Shown: positions 32,993-41,014 of the stretch, piece by piece
How positions within the stretch are numbered: position 1 is the first letter of the stretch
Layout: every line of letters starts with the position of its first letter
NCBI GenBank assembly: GCA_034927815.1
Contig: JAYFPK010000008.1
Span: 310,001 to 374,000 of the forward strand
DNA length: 64,000 nt
Direction: 5' to 3'
Origin: Limiplasma sp034927815
Lineage (GTDB): Bacteria; Bacillota; Clostridia; Christensenellales; Aristaeellaceae
Program-made: the position numbers and the translations under genes
Notes under the pieces: model-generated
Seen by the model: the letters and a program-made list of their open reading frames with translations, nothing else
What the model was told of the DNA's origin: nothing
Databases searched by the model: none

Positions 32993-34087
32993 TTATTCGC
33001 CGGGCTTCTTCCACCACGCCAGGTTCTCGATATAATGGTCGATGTTGGAAGCGTCCACCATGACGTCCTGGGCGGTCTTAAAGTCCGGCCAGGCCACAAA
33101 GGCGGGGAACAGCGTTCCATCGTTGAGGTATTTCACCAAAAAAGCCGCGCCGGTGAAGCCCAGGGAAACGGGGTCTGGGTTGATGGAAACCGTCAGGGCG
33201 CCCTCTTGCAGCGCAAAGGAAGCGTCCTTGTTGCAGTCAATGCCCGACACCCCGATGCCGCCTTCGGCAAAGTTCAGCTTCCTCCCGGCGTTTTCCATGG
33301 CGGCAATGGCCCCCATGGCGCATTCGTCATTGGCCCCGATCACCCAATCCACTTCCTCCTCGGAATACTTCTGGATCAGGTTTTCCATGACGCTCATGGA
33401 GGTGGCGCGGTTGAAGTTGCCCGGCTGCTCGTCGATGAGGTGCATATCCGGGTACTTTTCAAACACCTCGTGGGTGGCCTTGGCCTCGTCGATGGCGTTT
33501 TGGGCCTGCTGGGGGCCGGAAATGTAGATCACATTGCCCTTGTGACCCAGCTTTTCCCCCACGTATTCGGCGATCATATACGCTTCGTCGTAATACTTGG
33601 TGCCGTACCAGCCGTAAATCTTTTCCGTGTTGGCCCGGGTGCCCTGTACCAGAACCGGAATTCCGGCGTCCCACGCCTTTTCCAGCGCGGGCACAATGCC
33701 ATTGGAATCCACCGGATGGATGCAGATGGCGTCAACGCCCTTTTGAATCATGTCCTCCACCAGGCGCACTTGGTCCTCATTGCTGTCGGCGGTCTGGGGG
33801 GAGAGGAGCACCGCCTCAAAGCCCATGTCCGTGCCGGCCTTGGCAAAGCCGTTGAGCACGCCGTTCATGAAGGGGTTGGTGTTGTTTTTCACGATCATGG
33901 CGATGGTGTACTTTTCGTTGGCCATGACGCTGCTGGTGGCGGCCCAGGAAAGGCCGGACACCGGGTATTCAATGCTCTCGGGCCTTACTGCCGCGGGATC
34001 ATTGAAGGGGACGGCCTGCGCCAGGGCCGCGACGCTGCCCAGCAGGAGCATTAGAACCAGAGCAATTCCCAGGATTTTCCTCATCAT
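32993..34087 (-). CDS. Sugar-binding protein of ABC transporter, RbsB-like
   Basis: This 364-residue protein has a signal peptide ending near residue 24 (AALAQA), then a periplasmic-binding-protein type I fold with YTIAMIVKNNTNPFMNGVLNGF, IQKGVDAICIHPVDSNG and DWVIGANDECAMGAIAAM, the family's sugar-binding edges. There is no lipobox, so it may be held by another anchor or secreted. GGAGGG precedes the first ATG. It is probably specific for a monosaccharide or acid sugar that the adjacent UlaG-like enzyme can process. Confidence 0.9.
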   Translation of the reverse strand: MMRKILGIALVLMLLLGSVAALAQAVPFNDPAAVRPESIEYPVSGLSWAATSSVMANEKYTIAMIVKNNTNPFMNGVLNGFAKAGTDMGFEAVLLSPQTADSNEDQVRLVEDMIQKGVDAICIHPVDSNGIVPALEKAWDAGIPVLVQGTRANTEKIYGWYGTKYYDEAYMIAEYVGEKLGHKGNVIYISGPQQAQNAIDEAKATHEVFEKYPDMHLIDEQPGNFNRATSMSVMENLIQKYSEEEVDWVIGANDECAMGAIAAMENAGRKLNFAEGGIGVSGIDCNKDASFALQEGALTVSINPDPVSLGFTGAAFLVKYLNDGTLFPAFVAWPDFKTAQDVMVDASNIDHYIENLAWWKKPGE

Positions 34088-34148
34088 AGTTTTCCCTCCT
34101 CATTTTTCCGGTTGCCCGGATGAAAACCAACGCAAAGAATCCCCGCAC

Positions 34149-35225
34149 CTATTTTGAAGGCGCGCCGCCATAAATAAAGCTCTTTTCCCAATCATAGCGC
34201 TCCCGCCAGTCAGGGTAGCGGTATTCGTCCATGTCCTTATCCTGGGGATAGGTGTACAGCCCGCCGCTTTTCATAATGCAGACCTTGATGCCGGGGTCAT
34301 TTTCCGCCACGATCCGCTGGAGCTGGTGGGGATCAATCTCACTGCTGGCCCAGTTCTCATAGTGATCCGGAATGACGACCTTACCTTTCAAGTTCTGGGT
34401 CACGCGCATCACATCCCAGGGATTCATCTTGTCCGTGGCCCCGGGGGCGTTGTGGCCCATGTCCGTGATCACCACATCGATCTTGTGCCTGTCTCCGATG
34501 GCCTTATAGCCGTCATGGTACAGGGTGTCTCCCAAAAAGATCACGGAATGCTCCCCGTTGTCAAAGAGGAAGGACACGGCGTTGGCATCATAATCCCAGG
34601 GCTGGCCGGGCTGATAGTCCCCGGTCATGCAAGCCATGTTGTCATAGTTGCGCTCCACCTTCACAGTCACATCCTTGCACTGGAAGGAATCCCCGGGCTT
34701 CACCTCCACGATCCGCTCCTGGGGAACGCCCCACTTGCGAAACAGCGCGCAGGTGTTTTTGGGGCCCACAAACTTGCAGTCCGTGGTCTGGAGCGTGGCG
34801 CTGACGGTGTAAAAATCCGCATGATCCTGATGGTGGTGGGTGGCGAACACATAGTCCAGGCTCTTGAACTTCCAGGGATCAATCACATGGGGATTGCTCC
34901 GCAGCCAGGTCAGGTAGGGCGCGCCGCTGGTACGGCAAACGCCGCAATAATGGTACTCGCTGTTCAGGGAAGAACCGGAGTAGTTATCCACCAAAAAAGT
35001 CGCTCCGCCGGCGGATTTATACGCCCACGAGGGTCCACCCAGCATCCAAAGCCCAAAGGAGCCCTTGGGGAACTCCGCCGCCTCGATCTGCTGGTTCAGC
35101 ATCTGATGCCATTCCGGAAAGCATTCCTCCAGCCAAATCTCCCTGGTCATTTTCCGAACGACCCCTGTGCCGGCGCTGGTAGGAATCGAATTCGCCAGGC
35201 GCTCCAATTCAACATGGTCATGCAT
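34149..35225 (-). CDS. UlaG-like metal-dependent lactonase
   Basis: This 358-residue protein has the metallo-beta-lactamase fold with FATHHHQDHADFY, ITDMGHNAPGATDKMNPWD and IPDHYENWASS. The length, long N-terminal extension and lineup match UlaG, L-ascorbate-6-phosphate lactonase. UlaG normally works behind a PTS that phosphorylates ascorbate during uptake; here the operon has an ABC importer and no kinase. The true substrate may be another lactone or a kinase is encoded elsewhere. GGAG lies before the ATG, and a strong promoter stands 70 bases upstream. Confidence 0.85.
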   Translation of the reverse strand: MHDHVELERLANSIPTSAGTGVVRKMTREIWLEECFPEWHQMLNQQIEAAEFPKGSFGLWMLGGPSWAYKSAGGATFLVDNYSGSSLNSEYHYCGVCRTSGAPYLTWLRSNPHVIDPWKFKSLDYVFATHHHQDHADFYTVSATLQTTDCKFVGPKNTCALFRKWGVPQERIVEVKPGDSFQCKDVTVKVERNYDNMACMTGDYQPGQPWDYDANAVSFLFDNGEHSVIFLGDTLYHDGYKAIGDRHKIDVVITDMGHNAPGATDKMNPWDVMRVTQNLKGKVVIPDHYENWASSEIDPHQLQRIVAENDPGIKVCIMKSGGLYTYPQDKDMDEYRYPDWRERYDWEKSFIYGGAPSK

Positions 35226-35294
35226 GGTGGTGTCTCCTTATTTTCTTTTTTGTTCCTTTTTACCAATTCGGTTCAACAGCCTGTCGATGCTCCC

Positions 35295-35323
35295 AATATA
35301 GCTTCATTCCAAAGGGAAGTCAA
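35295..35323 (-). promoter_or_regulatory. Promoter of the UlaG-like/ABC operon with flanking dyads
   Basis: On the minus strand TTGACT (35323-35318) and TATATT (35300-35295) are 17 bases apart. TTCATT-N13-AATGAA (35303-35327) spans the -35. ATACCC-N8-GGGTAT (35342-35361) lies just upstream. Either could bind the SorC regulator. Confidence 0.75.
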
Positions 35324-35560
35324 TGAAATTATGTGCAAAATATACCCCTCATTGTGGGTATTTTTGAGGTTTCTTGCAATTCGTGTCATTTGTTCCAACG
35401 TGGAAAAGAACGGGCCCAAGAGGCGCTCTGCTCCCGGTTCCGCGCAAGGCGAGGGCCGTGCCCTGAAAACGCCGCTCCCTTTGAAACAACGGCTGACAGT
35501 ATTGATTTTTTCGGCGGGCGGGGTTTGCCATAAGCCCTGGCGGGATTCCAAGGGCAAAGC

Positions 35561-35597
35561 AAGGCGCGGCCCCGGGGTTTCCCCGGGGCCGCGCCTT
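35561..35597 (-). terminator. Terminator of the zinc-ribbon membrane protein gene
   Basis: A perfect 17-bp GC stem (35561-35577 with 35581-35597, loop TTT) lies 14 bases after the minus-strand stop at 35611. The following minus-strand bases are only moderately U-rich. Confidence 0.7.
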
Positions 35598-35610
35598 TGT
35601 CATTTCTCCC

Positions 35611-36651
35611 TTACAGCAGGGAGTTCAAGTTCCACAGGATGGCTACCGTGGACTGGACCACGCCGTTCATCAGCGTGCCGCCCACCAAAACGATGAACAG
35701 CAGCGTCAAAAACAGCGACAGGCAGATGCACACGATCTTGGGAACAGCCAGGGCTTGCTCCGGCTTTCCCGTCACCCGGCCCAGGAGGCTGCCCATGAAA
35801 ACGTAGCTCACCACCATCCCCAAAAGGGAGGCCAGCACCGACAGGATGGGCATTACCAAGGAGACCAGCAGCGCCAGCAAGGAGATGACCACAGTGGGCA
35901 AGGTGGTGACCGTGAAGCAGCCGTATGCCAGCTCCCAGGAAAAGCGCACCTTGCGCACGGAGCACAGGTACACCAGCATCACGGCCAGGGGCAGCACCAT
36001 GGCGAAAACCTGGCACAGCGCCGCGATGCCGCCGATGGAAGCGCCGATTTTGCTGGATACGTAGTTGACGCCCTGGGTGAGGCTGGTGGCGTCGCTGGCC
36101 AGCGCGTTGCCTGTGACCGCGGTGTAAAAGCCGAAAAAGAGCCGCACCATGCCCGTGGCGAAGAACATGCCGCACAGGAAGGTGAACAGCAGCGTCAGCC
36201 CCGCCACCACGGGGGTGGGGTACCAGTTGCGCCGCTCCATGATCCCTTGCAAGACGCAGCCGGGATCCCGGAAGGAATCCCGGAGCATGCCGGGCAGCTG
36301 GAGCTGGGCGGCGAAAAAAGCGTGGGAGCCCCTGGGCTGGGGCACCTCCCCGTAGTAACCGCCATAGCCCTGGGGATAGGCCTGGCCCTGGGGGTTGGGA
36401 TATTGGGCGTAGCGCTGTTCATAGCTGGGCTGATAGCCGGGATAGGTACAGGACGGGCCCGCCGCATAGCCGCCGGTCCCATAGTCCTGGGCCGGAGGCT
36501 GCCCGCCGTAGCTTTGCATGGGCTGGGTTCCTTGCCCATAGGGGGCCTGCTGACCATAGGTTTGGTAGCCGGTTGGGGCGATGGGCTCATTGCAAACATT
36601 GCAAAATTGAGCGCCGGGAGGCAAAGGGCTCCCACATTTCGGACAATTCAT
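35611..36651 (-). CDS. Zinc-ribbon and YIP1-like membrane protein
   Basis: This 346-residue protein starts with a zinc ribbon (CPKCG at 3-7 and CNVCN at 17-21). A Tyr/Gly/Gln/Pro-rich linker runs from about 29 to 105 (YGQQAPYGQ, YPGYQPSYEQ repeats). Five hydrophobic segments follow between about 145 and 340, resembling the Yip1/DUF1282 type. AGGAG lies 8 bases before the ATG. Proteins of this shape are common in Clostridia and are unassigned. The low-complexity linker may mediate self-assembly (inference). Confidence 0.8.
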   Translation of the reverse strand: MNCPKCGSPLPPGAQFCNVCNEPIAPTGYQTYGQQAPYGQGTQPMQSYGGQPPAQDYGTGGYAAGPSCTYPGYQPSYEQRYAQYPNPQGQAYPQGYGGYYGEVPQPRGSHAFFAAQLQLPGMLRDSFRDPGCVLQGIMERRNWYPTPVVAGLTLLFTFLCGMFFATGMVRLFFGFYTAVTGNALASDATSLTQGVNYVSSKIGASIGGIAALCQVFAMVLPLAVMLVYLCSVRKVRFSWELAYGCFTVTTLPTVVISLLALLVSLVMPILSVLASLLGMVVSYVFMGSLLGRVTGKPEQALAVPKIVCICLSLFLTLLFIVLVGGTLMNGVVQSTVAILWNLNSLL

Positions 36652-36720
36652 AGGCGGCTCCTTTCTATGGTAGGCTGATCATAGCATGGCCCAAGGGCGG
36701 AGTCAACAGCCTAAAAGCCT

Positions 36721-38979
36721 CTATTCCCTGGAAACGCCCGCGGCGCTAAGCTCTGCGGAGATGGCGGCGGCCAGGTCCGCATCCAGCACGTACAGCCGCA
36801 TGTGCCCGTCCTGGAGAATCTGCCGGGGAGGCAAGGCATTCAGCACTTCGCTTAGGGTGGAGAGCGCGTAGTAGCGCTCGTCCCAAAAGTCCGGCTCCGT
36901 AGCCAGAAGGGCCACGTCCAGCTGCTTCAGGGCCTCCCAAACCTCCTGGGCGGGCAGGTTCATGAGGGGCACGATGGGGTTGCTGGTGAGCACATAGCCC
37001 CGGGCGGCCAAGGGATACTGGTACCCGGTCCGGGTAATGAGGATCTTCTTGTCCTGGGGCACATGGCGCGCCGCGGCCATCAGCAGGCCGTAGCGCTCCA
37101 GAAATCCGTTGTCCAGCAGCGTTTGGGGATCCTCCACCACAGTGCGGCTGTAACGGTAGAAGCTGTTGGCATAGCCGGTCTGCCTGGTGCCCTGGACAAA
37201 GGCCATCAGGCACAGGCAGGCGCACAGCAGGGCCGGGACCCTCCGCCAGCCCTCCCCAAGGGGCGCGTACCAGGGAAAGCGGTGCAGGGAGCCCAGCCGT
37301 ACGGGCCCCAGCCTGGCTTTCAGCCATTCCCCGATGCCGGGCCAGGCGCTATCCAGGGCGGCCAGGGCCGCGCAGATCATGGCCGCCGCCCATAGGAACC
37401 ATTGCAAGGTGTAGCGCTGCATGGTGAGGAAGGAGCCGGAGAAGCTGTACAAGGAAGTGTCCAGCAATCCGGTCATGGGGGCCAACGTGCATAGGGTCAG
37501 CAGCGAGCTGAAGGCCAGGGCCCCGGCGTTGGAGGCGCCCTCCTCCCCATAGGCGGGAAGGAGCCTGCCCTCCCCTTGCAAACGCCGCTTTGGGGAAAGC
37601 CTCCGCCACAGAAGGCAGCCTGCGGCGCATACGAGCCCCGCCACCGCCAGCCGCAGCCCCCACAGGCCCACGGGGGTGGCGTAGGCCATCACAATGTCGT
37701 TTTGCGCTTCCCAGAAGTTGAGCTGCCGCGTGGTGGCCTCCAGCTTATATTCCCCCGCCATATACGCGCTATACCAGGGGGCCGAGGTATAGGTGGTCAT
37801 CAGCCGCCAGGGGGACATCTCCCCCCACCGGGCATAGCACCACAGATTGCCCGCGAAACCGGCCAAGGTGCCCGCAGCCCCCGCCAGGGCCAGGCCGACG
37901 GAGGCCAGCAGCTCCCGCCCGCTTTTTCCCCTACCGGAGAGAACGGCCCCGTACCACCGTGCCAGCACCCAGGCGGCCACGATAAAGGGCAGCACCACAA
38001 AGCAAACCACATGGGCGCTCATGACCACAAAGCACAAAGCCGCCGTGGCGGCCAGCTTGCCCGCCAGGACCTTGGCCCCCCCTTGGGGGGAGAGCCCGGC
38101 AAAGTACAGCGCGGCGATCATCAGCGCTAGAATGCGCCAGATATCCCGGGGCGCGGAGGCAACGGAAAAAAACAGGTTGGGCACCAGGTTCATCAGCAGC
38201 GCCCCCAGCAGCACCCAGCGCTTGCGCCGGCGGCACAGGACGATGAGCAAGGCCATGAAAGCCATGACCATGTAAAAATTCAGCATCCCTACCCCAAAGA
38301 GCATGGGCTTGTCATAAGGATAGCCAGCGGCGTCCCCGGGCGCGTGCATCAAGCCCTGGACCATGTACAGCTCCAGGGAGGGGAAATGGCTGTGGCCCCG
38401 GAAATGCCCCAGGGCCTCCTCCTTCTCCAGGAGCTTGCCCAGGTCCCGGTCCTGGGTGTAGCGCAGGGCCAGGGCCATGTACTCCCCGCTGTCCCCGGCG
38501 TTGGCGGCGTCCATGCTGCCCAGGAACCTCACGCAGGGGGGCAGCGCCAGTACCCCCAAGGCCAGGGCAAAGCACAGGGAAACCAGGGCGGGCTTGTCAA
38601 AGGTGCACAGGCGCTTCCCAAAGGCCAGGGCCTTGGTCAAGGCCGGGCGCAGGGCCCTTCGCCGGCGCAGAAGGGCCGCCAGCAGGTACAGCGCCGCCAA
38701 GGCGGGCAGCGCGCCAATGTAAATTAGCCTGGGGGCCTGGGGCCAGAGGGCCGCCAGCCCAAGGGTCCAGAGGTATTGGACCAGGGGGGTGCAGGCCGCC
38801 CCGGTGAGGAAGGAGGCCACCGGGCTTTTCTTGCCCCAGAAGCCGCGCAGGGCAAACAGCGCGCCCAGGGCCAGCATCTGCAAGGCGCAGCTGAGCAAGT
38901 ACAGGTTGCGCCAGCTATTTCCCACATCCAGCCAAGTATCCCCCAGGAGGGTTTTCCACATCCCGGCAAGCTCCGTCAT
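36721..38979 (-). CDS. Large polytopic membrane protein, putative membrane glycosyltransferase
   Basis: This 752-residue protein has about thirteen hydrophobic segments in its first 580 residues and a soluble C-terminal domain of about 140 residues. The outer loop with MDAANAGDSGEYMALALRY and FRGHSHFPSLELYMVQGL is reminiscent of GT-C enzymes, where an acidic pair binds a metal or base. The gene starts in an ATGA overlap with the DUF354-like gene and is the last of a four-gene cluster. It may transfer sugars from lipid carriers on the outer face of the membrane. The family is not identified with certainty. Confidence 0.65.
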   Translation of the reverse strand: MTELAGMWKTLLGDTWLDVGNSWRNLYLLSCALQMLALGALFALRGFWGKKSPVASFLTGAACTPLVQYLWTLGLAALWPQAPRLIYIGALPALAALYLLAALLRRRRALRPALTKALAFGKRLCTFDKPALVSLCFALALGVLALPPCVRFLGSMDAANAGDSGEYMALALRYTQDRDLGKLLEKEEALGHFRGHSHFPSLELYMVQGLMHAPGDAAGYPYDKPMLFGVGMLNFYMVMAFMALLIVLCRRRKRWVLLGALLMNLVPNLFFSVASAPRDIWRILALMIAALYFAGLSPQGGAKVLAGKLAATAALCFVVMSAHVVCFVVLPFIVAAWVLARWYGAVLSGRGKSGRELLASVGLALAGAAGTLAGFAGNLWCYARWGEMSPWRLMTTYTSAPWYSAYMAGEYKLEATTRQLNFWEAQNDIVMAYATPVGLWGLRLAVAGLVCAAGCLLWRRLSPKRRLQGEGRLLPAYGEEGASNAGALAFSSLLTLCTLAPMTGLLDTSLYSFSGSFLTMQRYTLQWFLWAAAMICAALAALDSAWPGIGEWLKARLGPVRLGSLHRFPWYAPLGEGWRRVPALLCACLCLMAFVQGTRQTGYANSFYRYSRTVVEDPQTLLDNGFLERYGLLMAAARHVPQDKKILITRTGYQYPLAARGYVLTSNPIVPLMNLPAQEVWEALKQLDVALLATEPDFWDERYYALSTLSEVLNALPPRQILQDGHMRLYVLDADLAAAISAELSAAGVSRE

Positions 38980-40037
38980 CCTTTGCCCTTCCTTCCCGCC
39001 TTGGCCAGCCGTTCCATTTCGGCTATGAAGTATTGGTTGATGTCGATCTTTTCCTGGAGCAGCTTTGCTTGCTTCTCCCGGCCTTTGGCTTCAAGGTCCG
39101 GATCCCTCAGGAGCTCCTCCGCCTTTTGGGCGGCCCTTTCGTAGCGGTCCTCCCCTTCGTTGAAGGGATAGAGCAGCTCGTAGCGCTGGTGCATCTCCCG
39201 GGTGGTGCCGGATACGATGGGGTTCACGTACAGGGTATGGGTCCCCAGCACCGCGCCTTCGCTGGCCATGGTGGCCCCCTCGCTGTACACCAGCCGGGCA
39301 AAGGCCAGCACATGGTGGATCAAGGCATAGGGGGTGGTGAGGCGGCAGGGTTCCAAGCTGGGGGGCAGCGTGCCCTCGTCGCTGATGTAGACCTTGCCGT
39401 ACTTTGCAAAGCGCTTGACCAAGGCCTCCTTGCCCTGGGCATCCAGGCCCCGCTTGCCGATGTCGTGGCTGGCGTTCCAGGCGGAAAACCGAAGGATCAT
39501 GTAGGGCTCGTCAGGGTCAAAGCCCGCCTGCCGCAGCACTTGCCTGTCCGGGGTGAACATCGAGGGATGGAGGTAAAACAGCTCCTTGTAGGTATCCACC
39601 CGCTCCTGCTTGGGCCCCAGGTCCGTGAGAAAGGTACGGGGGGTGAGGATCTTGGTGGACAGCCTTCGGCAGAGCCTGAGGCTGAACTTGCTCACCTCGG
39701 TATCCTCATAGAGCAGATGGGGCTTGCGGCAGACCCAGGCGGCAAAGGCCTGCATGGGGGAGGCCCGGCCAATGAACACATCGGGCCGGAACAAAAGCCC
39801 TTGCCAGGTATGCTCCAGGGAAAGCCAGGCCAGCAGCAGCGCCTTTTGCCACACGCCCTTGCCCGTGGTCCTGGCGCAGCGCGTATAGGGGATTCCGTAG
39901 GAGTCCAATAGCTCTCCCGCACCGCCCCGGTCGATAGCCAGCACCTTGACAGCGTCCCCCCGGTCCTGAAGGGTATGCACGATATGGTGAAACTGGTGGA
40001 CCCAGGCGGGGTGGTCGATGGTCAGCAGCGCCTTCAT
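38976..40037 (-). CDS. DUF354-like glycosyltransferase-fold protein
   Basis: This 353-residue protein has the sequence features of the DUF354 family, related to UDP-GlcNAc 2-epimerase and GT-B enzymes. It opens with LLTIDHPAWVHQFHHIV, carries RPDVFIGRASPMQAFAAWV and LLYEDTEVSKF, and later LVYSEGATMASEGAVLGTHTL, the region that binds a nucleotide-sugar in relatives. No membrane segment is present. It overlaps both neighbours by four bases, so all are produced together. A role in making or transferring an amino sugar of a surface glycan is inferred from the locus. Confidence 0.75.
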   Translation of the reverse strand: MKALLTIDHPAWVHQFHHIVHTLQDRGDAVKVLAIDRGGAGELLDSYGIPYTRCARTTGKGVWQKALLLAWLSLEHTWQGLLFRPDVFIGRASPMQAFAAWVCRKPHLLYEDTEVSKFSLRLCRRLSTKILTPRTFLTDLGPKQERVDTYKELFYLHPSMFTPDRQVLRQAGFDPDEPYMILRFSAWNASHDIGKRGLDAQGKEALVKRFAKYGKVYISDEGTLPPSLEPCRLTTPYALIHHVLAFARLVYSEGATMASEGAVLGTHTLYVNPIVSGTTREMHQRYELLYPFNEGEDRYERAAQKAEELLRDPDLEAKGREKQAKLLQEKIDINQYFIAEMERLAKAGRKGKG

Positions 40038-41014
40038 TGATACAGCACCTCCGGCTTGTCATCCGGGGTGGTGGGGGCGTTTTTGCGCACCTGGTAGAGA
40101 ATGCGGTTCTCATTGCGGTTGATGCGCACCATGCTCTCCATGGCTACGCCAAAGGACACCATCAAAATGGAGATCAGCAGGCAGAAGGCGGAGATGAGGC
40201 CCGCGAACAGGTAGCCGGAAAAGTAGCCCACCCGCAGGTAGTGGATCAAAAACATTGCCCCGAAGACCAGGGCGGGGACCATGAAGACGGCGGCGATCAT
40301 GCCAAAGAAGCGCATGGGATAATAGTCCCGCATGAGGCCCAGGATGATGCCGCTGGTTTTTTTCAGGTATTGCAAAATGCTGCCCGCCACCCGGCTTTTA
40401 CGGCCCGGGAAGTAGGTGACCCTGATGGGCACCTCCTTCATGGTCAGGTTGTTGAAATGGAAGGAGATGAAGGATTCCTGGGTGTAGGTGAAGCGGCCGT
40501 AAAAGTTGATCTTCAGCAGCGTCTCCCTGCTGTATGCCCGAAAGCCGCAGCTCACGTCGGAAAACCTTTGTCCGCAGAGCCGGCTGATGAGGCTGTTCAT
40601 CCGGGCATTGCCCCAGCGCTTCACCGGGGGCATGTGAGGAATTTTCTCCCCGGTGAGGAACCGGGACGCGGTGACAAAGTCCGCTTCCTGGCGCACAATG
40701 GGAGCGACGAGCCGGGCAATATCCGCCGGGTCAAACTGGCCGTCCCCGTCCATGTTTACCATCAGGTCGTAGCCATGCTCGATGGCGTAGTCCACCGCGC
40801 TGCGGAAGGCCTGGCCCAGTCCCTTGTTTTGCTTGTGGCGGATCACCGCCGCCCCGGCGGCAAAGGCCAGGCCCGCGGTATTGTCGCCGCTGCCATCGTC
40901 CACCACCAGCAGCCGCACCGAGGAAATCCCCTCGTAAGCGGTGGGAATGGAATCCAATACCTGGGTGATCTTTTCCCCTTCATTAAAGCAAGGCAGGGCA
41001 ATCAGCAGTTTCAT
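40034..41014 (-). CDS. GT2-family glycosyltransferase with membrane tail
   Basis: This 326-residue protein has a GT-A fold: LLIALPCFNEGEKI at the start, LLVVDDGSGDNT, MVNMDGDGQFDP and VSCGFRAYSRETLL. Two hydrophobic segments near residues 230-255 and 265-290 anchor it. This is the DPM1/GtrB-like arrangement, so it probably charges undecaprenyl phosphate with a sugar. The ATG at 41014 is in an ATGA overlap with the upstream gene and has GGAG before it; frame further upstream is spurious. Confidence 0.9.
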   Translation of the reverse strand: MKLLIALPCFNEGEKITQVLDSIPTAYEGISSVRLLVVDDGSGDNTAGLAFAAGAAVIRHKQNKGLGQAFRSAVDYAIEHGYDLMVNMDGDGQFDPADIARLVAPIVRQEADFVTASRFLTGEKIPHMPPVKRWGNARMNSLISRLCGQRFSDVSCGFRAYSRETLLKINFYGRFTYTQESFISFHFNNLTMKEVPIRVTYFPGRKSRVAGSILQYLKKTSGIILGLMRDYYPMRFFGMIAAVFMVPALVFGAMFLIHYLRVGYFSGYLFAGLISAFCLLISILMVSFGVAMESMVRINRNENRILYQVRKNAPTTPDDKPEVLYQ

